From positions 130,974,277-131,038,276 of the forward strand of contig OX352761.1 in the NCBI GenBank assembly GCA_947095585.1: a DNA stretch of 64,000 nt, in the 5' to 3' direction. The DNA is from Nephrocerus scutellatus (Eukaryota; Arthropoda; Insecta; Diptera; Pipunculidae). The position numbers and the translations under genes are program-made. Shown piece after piece: positions 46,612-58,954 of the stretch. Below the pieces are notes generated by a model that ran no database searches, had not been told where the DNA came from, and worked only from the letters and a program-made list of their open reading frames with translations. Each line of letters begins with the position of its first letter. Positions within the stretch are counted from its first letter, which is position 1.

Positions 46612-46949
46612 AAGTTATGTGACTTTTAGCTTTTCACAAATTATATAAAGAGCAAAAGTAAGCGAAACATTTGACATGGCCAAGGAAGAAAGCAGCCTTA
46701 AAAATTCTTATGACCATTATTGAACAATTTGGTCCTTCAGGAACTCTATTTCTTGAATGTTTATACATCAATGCCGCAAATTAGAGGCTAAGCATAAGAA
46801 AGGACTAAAGTCACTGCGCGGAGACAGAAGTTATCGCGAGCAGTTTACCATGCGTATGGAATACAGCAAATAATGCATTATGTTTTTTTTAAGTTCAACG
46901 TGAGTGGACAGAAAAGAACTAAAAACTTTTCGTACCTGACTAAAATCAC

Positions 46950-47910
46950 AGATAACATACATAATATACAGATGTCTCATTCACATGCATTAATTTGAGG
47001 CAAATCTGACACATTTGCCCAATCTAGTGACTTAGAATTATTTGTACATTCTTGATAATTTCAAAAGTTCTGTGTTCCATTTTATTAGGAATTACTTAAG
47101 TGTAGATGTTTTAAGGAACTTAAATTTAAGATGTCGCAGTGAAATATACTAGCCATAAAAATGAACAAGTGACCTACAGTGTAGAAGAGTATATGGAACT
47201 TAAATATTGGGTTAGTGTATGGGATTATTTGTTATAACATAACTTGACAATAGATGTATAAATACAGAACATTATTTTGTGAACAAAGCATCTGTCCATA
47301 AGCGTAAGACATCTAGCACAGATAACAAAATATACAGATGTCTCAAGCCCATGCATTGAATTGAAGAATTTCATCTTCGGATTAATTATACTTGATAATA
47401 GTCAAAAGATCTGTGATCCATGTTATTAAAAGTACTTGGGTGTATAACTCAAATTTTATGTGTCGAAGTAAAATATAATAATAATAATAATATTCAGCGC
47501 GACAGACCATTGCGATCCAAGGCCTAGCATCTCGCGACCATTTGTGTTGCGCATTTATATTTTTGGACACAAATGGAAGGGACCTACAATTTAAGGCCGG
47601 CTCCGAATGGCGAATTGAGAACCTTTCCGTGACAAGTTAATGCTCGGGAACGTTTCTCATCCACTCGCAAGAGGTGGGACACCGTGAAAACTACTTTTGA
47701 CACGTGCATTTCCAATGAGCCACAGCGCCCACCGAAGTAAAATATACTAGACATAAAAAAGGGCAAGTGCATTTGAGTGTAGAAAAGTAAATGAAACTTA
47801 ATTTTAGGTTTGTGTATAGGTTTTTTTTAATTACACAATTTGAAAATAGATGACAGTAAGTAATTTTGTGAACAACACTTCGCTCCATAAGCGTAAGACA
47901 TCTAGGTATT
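46950..47910. repeat. Diverged tandem repeat of about 330-365 bp, interrupted by a LINE tail
   Basis: 'tatacagatgtctca', 'ttgataat', 'gttccattttatta', 'aaatatactagccataaaaa' and 'ccataagcgtaagacatcta' recur in the same order. Unit 1 runs about 46950-47315 and unit 2 about 47316-47910. Unit 2 carries the 255-bp LINE insertion at 47478-47732. Non-coding. Confidence 0.75.
47478..47732 (-). mobile_element. Very short 5'-truncated LINE with 14-bp target-site duplication
   Basis: 'cgaagtaaaatata' occurs at 47464-47477 and again at 47733-47746, and the tandem copy near 47120 shows the empty site without the insert. The inserted 255 bp read on the minus strand as a LINE extreme C-terminus (KWSRDARPWIAMVCRAE) followed directly by an (ATT)n tail next to the duplication. 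Target-primed insertion with drastic 5' truncation explains all of this. The 'YYYYYY' run in translation is the tail, not protein. Confidence 0.85.
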
Positions 47911-47960
47911 TATTATATTTGCAGATAATGAATTCTTTGCGAAAATGTTATAATAAAAAG

Positions 47961-49894
47961 TTTGCATTAGTGACTTTAAAGCTTTAAACAACTTCAACTT
48001 AATAAGTTCGTTCAAGAAGGAATATACTTGTAAAAGCACTTTAATATCTCGTTAAACTTATGAGAGCTTTTAGTGAGCTCGGGAATCGCAAACAGAAGTT
48101 GCTTAGATAAAGCGTTCATAGAGAAGCTTTGAGGATAAATAAATGGTGATATGGAAAACTGACGAAATAAGCAAAGTATAACAAAACGGTATTTTTGAAA
48201 ATACCGATAGCTTGTTGGGTTTCAGAGGATTGCAGTCCGTACTGCAAAAAACTTCCTAAAACCTAAATGCACCAGACTAAAAAAAATTTCGTCAATTTGT
48301 GCTAAAATCATATTCAAGAGTTTTAATCTTTTTAATCATTTTGACCAGAGCTAAAGCTGGAATAGCTTTGTGGAGCCTATTCAAAAGCTTTAAGTTTTAT
48401 ATGCTGAATTCAAAAAGGAAAATATGTATACATTACTTCTTAAAAGAAAACCAAACAAAAACCCGGATAAACAAGCTGCTTACTTAGTTAATTAATGGGA
48501 ACTGGGGGCATTCGAAATGGTAAAAATAACAGAAAAACCAAATAGGATATAAAAACATGTATGACAGGCAGTCGTATATGTAAGTACTTAACTAAGTGCA
48601 AGTTTTCTGCTACCATATTTTGAGGCGACAAAATTCTTATTCCAGCTAAGACTGGGAAATATCCATAAACCACAAACTCCTGTAAAGGCAAACATTATTT
48701 AGCTTGGAGCGTTGTGGTTGCTATTCTTATTGAAAAAAGCTATGTGAACGACATGTAACAAGTCCTGGATAACTTACAGGTTTATTAAAAGTTTTTTACG
48801 CTCGGAGCTCCACATCGAGTATTGTTTTATATATATGTTCTAACGCATTTGTGTAAAGGCAGCGACGGGCGTATTACGGTCGGTCAATGGTAAGTATCCT
48901 TAATGACGAGCACACACAAAAAACGTGAGTTCGGTTAAGTGGTACTGGGAAATAGTAACTGTTGAGTTTCGATATCAGAATTTATTGTTCAGTGCTTGGG
49001 ACTCGGTAGCCAGGGTGTAAATACATATACACTGCTGGAAGATGAAAAAACCATTACCTCGTTACTGTCCTGCCATTGTGGATTGCCGCATTGCACACAA
49101 CTCCCCAGAGACGCTAGACGCTTGTTCATGTGCACGTGAAGATCATGTATTTTCTAAGGAAAAAATGTTTTAAACAAGTGCTCTCGAAGCAATTTGCTGT
49201 GTACGTTGCTTACGTCTTTGGATTATTTTAGAAAAAAGCTTGTATGTACATAAAAAAGTGTGCAACAAGAAAACATTAGTACCGTTATGTTTGTTTTGTT
49301 ATAATCAATATAATTTTTAACAAGACATTTTTTTCTACTGTAGCGAAAAATTTTTCGTGTAGGTATCTAAGGCTTACATTCCTCTTTGAAAAAATAAAAT
49401 AAAAGGAAGCTTTCCTTTTCATTATAATTATAAAATTTTATTGAATAAAGAAACTAAATGCACCCGCAGGATGTGTGCCAAATAAACAAAAAAAAATATT
49501 AAAACAAGCAAGCTCGACAATTTTGGTACAACACCGTGATATTGTCACTTGTATTAAATACATATTATATACTGGTTATATTTATATTCTTCTGCTGTAT
49601 CTAAACTTAAAATAATAGAGGATGCTATTTTACTTTTTTTTCTGGCAGAAATTTTCATCGGTACACTCCATTTGTTGGAATAAGTAATCTGCAAATCTGC
49701 CCCCATATTTCTGCCCCTGTTAAATTTTCTGAGCAATTCTGCGGGACTGTGGGTTAATTAACAATAATAAAAAGTCATTGAAATGAATTTTCCGCACGTT
49801 AAATGAACTTGTTACGAAAACTGTCTTTTGTACCTCGCACGGATTAAAAAGTATAATTCTTTACTATTTAATTAAATTTGTTCTTGGAGTGGAG
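47961..49894. repeat. 1934-bp tandem duplication, copy 1
   Basis: The sequence is repeated at 49895-51828 with a constant offset of 1934 and no indel that I could find. The only difference noticed is c at 48187 versus a at 50121. The unit is A+T-rich, holds no recognisable gene or transposon, and includes an 8-bp-stem hairpin 'aaaaggaa-gct-ttcctttt' at 49401-49419. Frames of 60-67 codons inside it are duplicated only because the DNA is. Either a very recent duplication or an assembly artefact. Confidence 0.95.
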
Positions 49895-51828
49895 TTTGCA
49901 TTAGTGACTTTAAAGCTTTAAACAACTTCAACTTAATAAGTTCGTTCAAGAAGGAATATACTTGTAAAAGCACTTTAATATCTCGTTAAACTTATGAGAG
50001 CTTTTAGTGAGCTCGGGAATCGCAAACAGAAGTTGCTTAGATAAAGCGTTCATAGAGAAGCTTTGAGGATAAATAAATGGTGATATGGAAAACTGACGAA
50101 ATAAGCAAAGTATAACAAAAAGGTATTTTTGAAAATACCGATAGCTTGTTGGGTTTCAGAGGATTGCAGTCCGTACTGCAAAAAACTTCCTAAAACCTAA
50201 ATGCACCAGACTAAAAAAAATTTCGTCAATTTGTGCTAAAATCATATTCAAGAGTTTTAATCTTTTTAATCATTTTGACCAGAGCTAAAGCTGGAATAGC
50301 TTTGTGGAGCCTATTCAAAAGCTTTAAGTTTTATATGCTGAATTCAAAAAGGAAAATATGTATACATTACTTCTTAAAAGAAAACCAAACAAAAACCCGG
50401 ATAAACAAGCTGCTTACTTAGTTAATTAATGGGAACTGGGGGCATTCGAAATGGTAAAAATAACAGAAAAACCAAATAGGATATAAAAACATGTATGACA
50501 GGCAGTCGTATATGTAAGTACTTAACTAAGTGCAAGTTTTCTGCTACCATATTTTGAGGCGACAAAATTCTTATTCCAGCTAAGACTGGGAAATATCCAT
50601 AAACCACAAACTCCTGTAAAGGCAAACATTATTTAGCTTGGAGCGTTGTGGTTGCTATTCTTATTGAAAAAAGCTATGTGAACGACATGTAACAAGTCCT
50701 GGATAACTTACAGGTTTATTAAAAGTTTTTTACGCTCGGAGCTCCACATCGAGTATTGTTTTATATATATGTTCTAACGCATTTGTGTAAAGGCAGCGAC
50801 GGGCGTATTACGGTCGGTCAATGGTAAGTATCCTTAATGACGAGCACACACAAAAAACGTGAGTTCGGTTAAGTGGTACTGGGAAATAGTAACTGTTGAG
50901 TTTCGATATCAGAATTTATTGTTCAGTGCTTGGGACTCGGTAGCCAGGGTGTAAATACATATACACTGCTGGAAGATGAAAAAACCATTACCTCGTTACT
51001 GTCCTGCCATTGTGGATTGCCGCATTGCACACAACTCCCCAGAGACGCTAGACGCTTGTTCATGTGCACGTGAAGATCATGTATTTTCTAAGGAAAAAAT
51101 GTTTTAAACAAGTGCTCTCGAAGCAATTTGCTGTGTACGTTGCTTACGTCTTTGGATTATTTTAGAAAAAAGCTTGTATGTACATAAAAAAGTGTGCAAC
51201 AAGAAAACATTAGTACCGTTATGTTTGTTTTGTTATAATCAATATAATTTTTAACAAGACATTTTTTTCTACTGTAGCGAAAAATTTTTCGTGTAGGTAT
51301 CTAAGGCTTACATTCCTCTTTGAAAAAATAAAATAAAAGGAAGCTTTCCTTTTCATTATAATTATAAAATTTTATTGAATAAAGAAACTAAATGCACCCG
51401 CAGGATGTGTGCCAAATAAACAAAAAAAAATATTAAAACAAGCAAGCTCGACAATTTTGGTACAACACCGTGATATTGTCACTTGTATTAAATACATATT
51501 ATATACTGGTTATATTTATATTCTTCTGCTGTATCTAAACTTAAAATAATAGAGGATGCTATTTTACTTTTTTTTCTGGCAGAAATTTTCATCGGTACAC
51601 TCCATTTGTTGGAATAAGTAATCTGCAAATCTGCCCCCATATTTCTGCCCCTGTTAAATTTTCTGAGCAATTCTGCGGGACTGTGGGTTAATTAACAATA
51701 ATAAAAAGTCATTGAAATGAATTTTCCGCACGTTAAATGAACTTGTTACGAAAACTGTCTTTTGTACCTCGCACGGATTAAAAAGTATAATTCTTTACTA
51801 TTTAATTAAATTTGTTCTTGGAGTGGAG
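49895..51828. repeat. 1934-bp tandem duplication, copy 2
   Basis: Head-to-tail copy of 47961-49894. The internal junction reads 'ggagtggag|tttgcattag'. The outer flanks are 'ataaaaag' on the left and 'tgggtggtcctcg' on the right, sharing only 'ag' and possibly the next t at the breakpoint. Such short microhomology suggests replication slippage or end-joining rather than recombination between long repeats. Confidence 0.95.
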
Positions 51829-52140
51829 TGGGTGGTCCTCGCTGTGCCTCAGTAAGCGTGTAAGTTTGCCGTTTTGAATCCACAGTCCTCGTGAGACCTA
51901 ATAATTTAATTGCTAGATGGTTATTTAGATACTCGTTCAACCAGTAGTGTTCAAGTATGAGATCAGTTCGCAGATTCTATGCTCCAAAAGCTCCTAAAGG
52001 TCATCAAAAAAGGTTTATTCAATTTGAGGAGTCGGGACCCGCCTGCAAGGGCAAGACCTAGAGCAATCCTGGTGCTGCCATCTGGTAATTGACGTCTCCA
52101 TCGTAAAGTTCGGCATTTAATTTAAGACTGTATATTTAAT
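51829..52140. other. Unclassified spacer
   Basis: About 310 bp between the tandem duplication and the mariner. No motif recognised. 'gagtcgggacccgcctgcaa' is a small G+C-rich patch. Confidence 0.4.
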
Positions 52141-52910
52141 CAGAAGGTTTTTTTTATACCGCCTCCTTCTTTGTTTCTTATAGTAATTTCAAAATTTCAT
52201 TTCAGTTCAAAAATGGAACTGAATCGTGAACATTTTCGTGTGATTATTTTTTACAACATTCGACGTAAATTAACTCAACAATAGTGCATTGATGAACTTA
52301 ATTCGACTTTTGGCGATGAAGCAACATCAAGGACCAGTGTTTATCGAAGGCTTATAGAATTCAATCGTGGCTGCAGTTCGCTTAACGACAAATTTCGTGA
52401 ATGTCGTCCAAAATAGGTTGTTGTTCGGGAAAACATTGATGCTGTGCATGAACTCATACTGCAAGATCGTTATGTGACTTATAGTGAGATTAAGGCATCC
52501 TTGGGCATTAGTGGGACCAGCATATCTTCAATATTGCATGAACATTTGCCCGTCAAAAACATTTGTTTGCATTGGATCCCACGAAACGACGGATAGAAAA
52601 TGTGAGCTCTCACACATCGGCACAAAAAAACCGAATATTCGAGCGGTTAAAATATCGAATTAATGGGTCATCCGCCGTATAATCTATAGGCACCCAATGA
52701 CTTCTTTTTACTATCGCAAATCAAAAATAAATTGCGAGGTCAACGTTTTTCGACATCTGAAGAAGTGGTTAGATGCATGTTTTGGAGGTACCTTAATCGG
52801 AGTGTAAAAAGTGATCCGAAAATTGCTTCAAACGCATGTAAAAAATTTCGATAAATAATATTTTTTGTTTTTGTTCTCTTATCCCGAAATCGTATATAAA
52901 GTTGCCTTCT
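52141..52910 (+). mobile_element. Mariner element, internally deleted
   Basis: About 770 bp against the usual 1.3 kb. The ends show inverted similarity: 'agaaggttttttttata' at 52142 and, on the other strand, 'agaaggcaactttatata' from 52910 inward. The flanking TA target is not certain. It contains the transposase pseudogene at 52213-52854. Confidence 0.75.
52213..52854 (+). pseudogene. Mariner transposase pseudogene
   Basis: The reading begins MELNREHFRVIIFYNIRRKL and shows DELNSTFGDEATSRTSVYRR (helix-turn-helix), EFNRGCSSLNDKFRECRPK, ENIDAVHELILQDRYVTYSE and ASLGISGTSISSILHEHLPV. A deletion near 52590-52620 removes most of the DDD catalytic domain. The reading resumes NIELMGHPPYNL-APNDFFLL (the third Asp region, D34D spacing lost) and KNKLRGQRFSTSEEVV, ending NACKKFR-stop. 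Stops replace Gln and Ser codons. Family known: mariner cut-and-paste transposase with TA targets. This copy cannot act. Confidence 0.9.
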
Positions 52911-53538
52911 TAAATTTTGCATACGAATACGAACCTGTCTGACCTAGCATTTTTTTTTTCATGTTTTCATGAATATAGGGTCTGAATGAGAGTGAGAAGA
53001 ATTTCAACAAACTTTTATTTCTTTCGAAAAACATGAAACTTGTAACCGTTCATTGTAGCACATAAATTGTATATTCGACAGCGATGAAGATTCAGATGAA
53101 GAAAAGTACGTGCACAAATGTAGTTCCCAAGTGGTTATAGGTGTGCTCCTGCGATATTTGCAAATCTGTTTAGAATTTTAATTTCATTTTACGTTTAGCT
53201 TAAGAAATGAGTTCACTTTACACGCAATCACTTTACTATGAGGAAACTAATCGATGTTAGCTAAGTTGATAATTTATATTCTCTGTCTTCGATTCGTTTG
53301 TTTCGCTGCTGTGTATTTTTAAATGTTTCTTCCAAGTCACTAGGTTTGCATTGGAAGATTGGAAAATCAATATTCAGGCAATTTAAAAGGACGATGTGCA
53401 AATTACATTTCTGCGGATGATCAAAATGACTGCAGGACTTAATCTAATGAGCTGTTATTTCAATAAATTGCATTCTTTCGCTTCAATCGAATCTTTCAAA
53501 TTGATATTTGCTTGCAGCTCGCCGATTAGTAAAAGATA
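52911..53538. other. Stretch with no recognised feature
   Basis: A+T-rich, with no motif or repeat noticed. Confidence 0.45.
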
Positions 53539-53960
53539 GTAAAGCGAGCTTCTCAGATCGCCATACGGATAGTTGTAATTCAGTCTAAACACTGCATTAT
53601 CTTAAAAGCCAAATAGTAACCATTTAAACTTTTTTTAAGCTAATATATTCTCCTATGCGAGTGACTACACACAACCGTGTATGTATATTTAGTTGTAATT
53701 CAGTCTAAAGACTAACTTGTCTTAGAAGCCTAATAGTATGCAACGTTAAATGTAGGTCTTTCATTCATAAGCGATAGGTCATGTAGTCATAAGCAATTTC
53801 TTAAATAGTCTAAAAAAAACCACATTTTATTTTCCAAAGGTTATTTTGACTTGTAGAAGCCGAGATATACGACACGACAAACAAACGTACAAATGTACAC
53901 ACGTTCGCTGCAAAATTTTTATGTCCTCTGAATATAAGCTTCTCCCTTCGGGCTCGCAAT
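53539..53960. repeat. Dispersed repeat with internal 120-bp tandem unit
   Basis: 'agtaaagcga-gcttctcag' and 'ggatagttgtaattcagtct' match 24901-24950. 'tagttgtaattcagtctaaa' through 'aaatagta' occurs at about 53571 and again at about 53691, so the element is partly duplicated with a period near 120 bp. 'aagcttctcccttcgggctc' (53937-53956) may be its other end. Non-coding; class unknown. Confidence 0.55.
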
Positions 53961-54142
53961 AAAGTCTAAACCACGGGTATGGTTTACCAAGAGAATGAAA
54001 ATCATAACATCGCCAGAGAGAACTTTATTTCCAGCAATAGACTTAAAATTGAACAAAACCAGCTAATCATGTATAACGGTCTCCACCAAGCAATGTATTT
54101 AAGCTCAAGCTTTATACTATTTCGACATAGAAACTGTAAGGT

Positions 54143-54780
54143 TGTGTTAGATTGGGATGGCTGTCGGCAGGATACCGACTACATAAATTGTTTCGTTTGA
54201 CAACCTAAGGTTAGTTTTTTCAATTGCATCCAGCTTTAACATGAGTTTGCATGTAGCTATCGGTGTGCCTAAGAAACCATTTTCAGGTTAAAGGGGTAGT
54301 GTAGTTCCATTTTTGGCGAGTTCATCATCAGCCATACAGTTTCCCATAAGTCTCTTTCTCTATGCCCGGCAACCAGCACAGGTGAATCCGCCATCTCCTT
54401 GAGCGATGATCGATAGTCTAGGGCTACAATAGGGTTCGTAGAGAATGTCTCTAGGGTTTGGCAGCAGTTTGGCTATCCGAGAAAATGTGGATATCCTTAA
54501 TGGATATAACATTTCTTGATGGAACGCTGAAGAAACTCAGAACAGAGGAGTGTCCGATTTTATTTTTCGTCCACTGGGAGCACACTAGCAGGTACTTGTC
54601 TACTGAAGTTAGCGCGTGGTGTTTGGTTGAACAGAATGAACAGTGGAGGGGTTGGAATTTCTCCGCTCACAAATAGACAAGCCGATCGTTGGACTTCGCT
54701 AAGGTTATCGCGATTTACAGCTTTGTCTAGGGCAGTCCACCAGACGACCACATCGTACAGAAGTGTCTATCTTATTAACG
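54143..54780 (-). mobile_element. RNase-H LINE, RT thumb to 3' end, degenerate
   Basis: The minus strand starts VVWWTALDKAVNRDNLSEVQ and RSACLFVSGEIPTPP (54751-54560), the RT thumb/connection. It continues with DIHIFSDSQ-type RNase H remains (near 54490-54470), a stop-filled stretch, MGNCMADDELAKNGTTLPL and LGTPIATCKLMLKLDA (near 54270). It ends 'cagccatcccaatctaacac' near 54143. The terminus and the LGTPIATCK block assign it to the family at 25886 and 36480. Large deletions in RNase H and the 3' UTR. Confidence 0.8.
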
Positions 54781-56553
54781 ATATATACAGTCAATGAGTG
54801 ATTTGGGTTTGAAGACCCCATTTGTTACCAATGGTTTTTTTTGCTGCATTTACAACATTTAATTACAAATTTGGTGGTAATTTAAGGCAAAACATATTTT
54901 AATAAATCTACTTACAGGCAACAAAGAACAACTTATGAATAAAATACCCTGCAATCCACTTATAAGACACTAAACAATTAGATAAAATATATCACTCAGA
55001 GAAAAGACGATTTCGTTTGGAAAACGATAACAATCGAGACATCCACTAAAAAACATCAAAAATCCGCGACACAATTCATAAGCAAATTGCTCATCCAAAC
55101 TAAGTCACTGACTTGGATGGCAAGTGCCACTTCAACAATTTTTTAACAACAAATTAGAAAGTTCTGAAAGTGACGAAAGGAACAGCAATAATTTACAATA
55201 ACGAAGCGACGCTAGAGTTGAAAAAAAATGCTTTTTCATTTGATTTATGGTGAACTGACACAAGAGGCACGCAGTAAGTAGTCTAGATACTCGTCCAGAC
55301 CACAATGGTGCTGCAGTATACTCGAAGTATATGGTCGTTAATTCTATAGAAACTTCTGAAAAAGCCTTTACTGCTTAAGCTTATGACAGTCTAAATCTAC
55401 ATCTGCAAAGATTTCTGGTGTGAGTTGGTAGTGTGAGATGTGAGGAGTCGTCTACACCGTCGCCGCCTTTGTGACCTTATTCAAAGAAAATGAAATAAAG
55501 TTGAAGCTATGCATAAAGCGCTAAAGGGGAAATAAATGCGACACGACTAAATCAGCAAATTCTGTTTTATAATTTCTTCCATCGACTGACAGTAAGAATA
55601 TTGGTCGGACGGCCGGCTGGTCCAATTTAAAGACATGCTTCTGCATAGTAAACCAATTGTAGGCAAACATAATAGATCCATTTTAAGTGAATTTCCATCC
55701 ATTCAACTCGTCATCATTACCGTCATCATCCTTGTCGTTGTAGTCATACTTGAAAACTCAGTGATTTGTTAATTCCGACTCCTTATCTGACTGCAGGACA
55801 TTTCATTCAATAAGTGTGCAGAGGAAGTTCGAGCGTCGTTATGTAGATATTTTTTTCAATTTCTTTCCCCTAAAGCAAGAACTTATTAGCACGTTCCAAC
55901 CGGCTGAATAAAATTTTATAGTCAAGATGTAAAGGACAAAATGCGATACCATAATCAGATGAATTACGATATCCTTCGTGCTTATTTGATTCGCGATGGA
56001 ATGTTAGGCAAAGAATATTGCAAGAGCACACATAGACTCTTCTACAAATTCATATTTTTAGCAAGATTAATCCCAAAGTTTGTCTGTCAACTTTTCTCAA
56101 GTGTGTATGAGTTGCAATAAATGCGAGTACCTTGGGATTAGTTGGTTAATTTGGGCATTTTTGCAAAGCAAGATAAAAGCGGGTATGATGGGTACTTTAT
56201 GTACCTAAGTGTATTAGCAAGCTAATAGGAAAATTTTATTTACCATCCTTTGTTTGCACTAGCAATTTTGTAATTTTGTTTGCACTGAGATTTAGTGGGC
56301 GACTCTTCGTTGATTTCAAATTAAAAGTTGGAAAAGTTAAGGAATGTGGGCTTATGAGCTCAATATTCTAATTTGTGAGTGCTCGGGTGTGGACTCAACT
56401 CCACTTACCACAATACTTTCTTTTCTTCTTCTATTCAAATATTTGCAAGCCCACACTGTACCTAGGCATTATAAGGGTGCAAATCTCTTGCGCTAATTAT
56501 AAAAACACAGGAAAGTTTTTAATTTGGGATGTTGCCACTTATGAAACTTCCCA
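54781..56553. other. Stretch with no recognised feature
   Basis: No coding motif, tandem repeat or transposon end recognised. Only short frames. Confidence 0.5.
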
Positions 56554-56755
56554 AACGAACATATGATGTGAATATGAACCAAATCCAACCTTAAAGACAA
56601 ATTTTCGTAAATATCTCGACTCCAGCGCCACCTAAAGGGTAAAATAAAACTCAAACTTATTGGAGCACCGAACGAACATATGGTGTGAATATGAACCAAA
56701 TCCAACCTAGTAAATTTTCGTAAATATCTCGACTACAGCGCCACCAACGGGTAAA
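56554..56755. repeat. 117-bp tandem duplication
   Basis: 'aacgaacatatg-tgtgaata' at 56554 returns at 56671, and 'ttttcgtaaatatctcgact' with 'cagcgccacc' follows in both copies. The second copy has lost about 10 bp after 'caaatccaacct'. Non-coding; a minus-strand 70-codon frame across it shows the same repeat at protein level. Confidence 0.85.
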
Positions 56756-57816
56756 AAGCGTTATATCCATATAGACAAACAGACAAAACTAATTATGTTA
56801 CTAGGCGATGCCAAATAGAACTCAAGTCAAATTTTTAAATAAAGCCGAACTTCGTCTTGTTTGCAGATGGTTTGGTAGTGTATTCTATATGCGTGCGGCA
56901 GCCAAAGTACTGGCGATCAGATCATACTTGTTAGTACAGTATTTTTTTATATATTCAATATATCGCAAAGTGAGAACTCCCTAAATAACTTGCGTTAAAA
57001 AAATCGAAGGAATGTAATTTATAATATATCACATTCCTCACGTTTGTAGACGGTTTCAATTTATTTTATCAGAATTCACCTTGATTCGTTGAAAAAAGCA
57101 ATACGGAAAACGATCACGAAAGTAAAACGACGCGAGTCCAAATGCTTTAATCGATGGATCATGGTCAGGAAAAACTACAAAGAACCTTAACCAAGAAAAT
57201 ATTACAAACAATGATGTAAGTGAGCCTTCAAAATTCTTCAAACCTCTATAGTATAAGTCGGTCCTTTAGATGGCGTCTTTCTTGAAGGCCAACAATTCGA
57301 TAGTGAGTCTGTAGTACCAGCCCTAACAAATTAAAAAGCCAAGCAAAATTTACTCAAAAGATTCCTTGAGGACTCCTTGTGGTTTTTCGTAATATGGCCA
57401 AGTCCTCTAGAACAACTACAAATTCAGGCTTTGATATTTGGTTTTTTTTCCTCTAATTTTTTTATTTAACTATAACGTAAGGTATGTATAAACGTGCGCT
57501 AAACACGTAACAAATAAGTAAAAACAGTACGACTAAGACTGGCACCATGGCTCGAAAACCGTTGCATTCAGGCATTTCTAAGTGAAAAATGACAATTTCT
57601 ATATGCCAAAAATAAATTTAAACTGAATATCATTATATTGGTTTTAAGATCCTTTTCTTATTGTATATAGCTATGTTCAGTAATCCCCCGCTACGCGCTT
57701 CGCATATTTATATGATTTTCAACTGTATGCAAGCTGTCTGCTTGGTATGATTAAACATTGTGGCTGCAAACTAAATAAAAGTTGAGTAGAAAATGTATAT
57801 CAAATGCAATTAAAGT
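56756..57816. other. Stretch with no recognised feature
   Basis: A+T-rich, with no motif recognised. Confidence 0.5.
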
Positions 57817-58080
57817 TCATAGATGCACATACATCAATGGAGAAGAGACGAGGTAAAAGAATAGAGCCCTGAGGCACACCTCTACCAATAGCAGATCAAA
57901 ATTGAAAATTGTGATCAATGATAACGGCAGACAGTGAAAACAAAAATAATTCTGTATTCTGCATAAGATTCTGTGATTGACTGTGTCAAATGCACTGGAA
58001 ACCTCTGTAAGACATAAAATTTGTAATTTCTTATTCATAAACAGTAAATTGATATGCTCGTGTAGAAATCTCTATTGGCC
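57817..58080 (-). mobile_element. CR1/Jockey-like LINE, RT fragment
   Basis: Minus strand: CLTEVSSAFDTVNHRILCRI (near 58010, RT motif with the first catalytic Asp in a D-SSAFDTVNH-type context) and, after a frameshift, GRGVPQGSILLPRLFSI (near 57890), the palm entry block. The YADD region is absent. Too short to say which of the other RNase-H-less fragments it belongs with. Confidence 0.75.
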
Positions 58081-58954
58081 TGCAATGAGTTGGTTTGACC
58101 GTTCATAATATACTTAATGAGTACTGACATGAGTAATTGTATAGCAATAGATCTAAATTCATTTTCCTTGAATGTCCTAGATACTCGTATTGAAATAATG
58201 TTTAATCGATAGTAAATGCAAATTCTACCGATTTTCTCCTTAAATATGAAAGATTGAAGAAACAGTAAACCGCAAAAGTTCTATTTTTATGAGGTATACT
58301 GTTGCCTTAAATGAAAAATCTACACATTATTTAATGAACGTAAAAGATGACCAAAAATCATATTACAGAACTTGCCGGACCAAGTCCGGCCACCGGTTAG
58401 ATAGAGCCAAAAATTATGATTATGATGATGAACAATATCCACGATAAAACTCCTTATTGAACGAAGGATAATGCCTCGTCACCAAACAATACTTCCTTTC
58501 TAAGCATTAAAAAATATGACTTTGAGCTGGTTTAAAAAAAAAACTGACATTAGTAAATTAAATGATTTCTTTTTATGACGTAAAAAAAAACAAATTACTT
58601 TTTTATTCTGCCACTGCAGCACTTCATACATCAATATTTTTTGGTTTTCCTCATGCCGCAAAACCGGATGTCTCGATATTCAATCCGGATTCTTTCACGT
58701 TGTATATACCTAGGTAAGTTGTTCTCTCCATTATTATTATTTCAACTTTCATTGTTTTTTGTTTGTCTTTGTCAATTTTTGGTTGTTTAGAAGATCAAAG
58801 AGACGAAAAACTAGGTAGCTTATAGCAGAGGTGGAGGTTTTATCTGACGAACATTAATCGGGTGAATATTTTTGAAAATGGAATACATGTTTATTACTTT
58901 TTTTAAATGGAAAATCTACCACAGTACACAGTCGAAGTACACAAAAATAAATAT
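58081..58954. other. Stretch with a short hairpin, otherwise featureless
   Basis: A perfect 7-bp-stem hairpin 'gccggac-caa-gtccggc' lies at 58374-58390. It is followed by 'attatgattatgatgatga' (58413-58431), similar to the short tails of the RTE-like LINE. No other LINE sequence is recognisable, so this may be a bare 3' tail or chance. Confidence 0.4.

Noticed and set aside
47382..47570. Small protein ending in a poly-tyrosine run
   Set aside because: The Tyr run is the (ATT)n tail of a truncated LINE flanked by a 14-bp target duplication.
48299..50421. Identical 62-codon frames in two places, suggestive of a conserved small gene pair
   Set aside because: They are identical only because the surrounding 1934 bp are duplicated. 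Codon use is A+T-driven and there is no motif.
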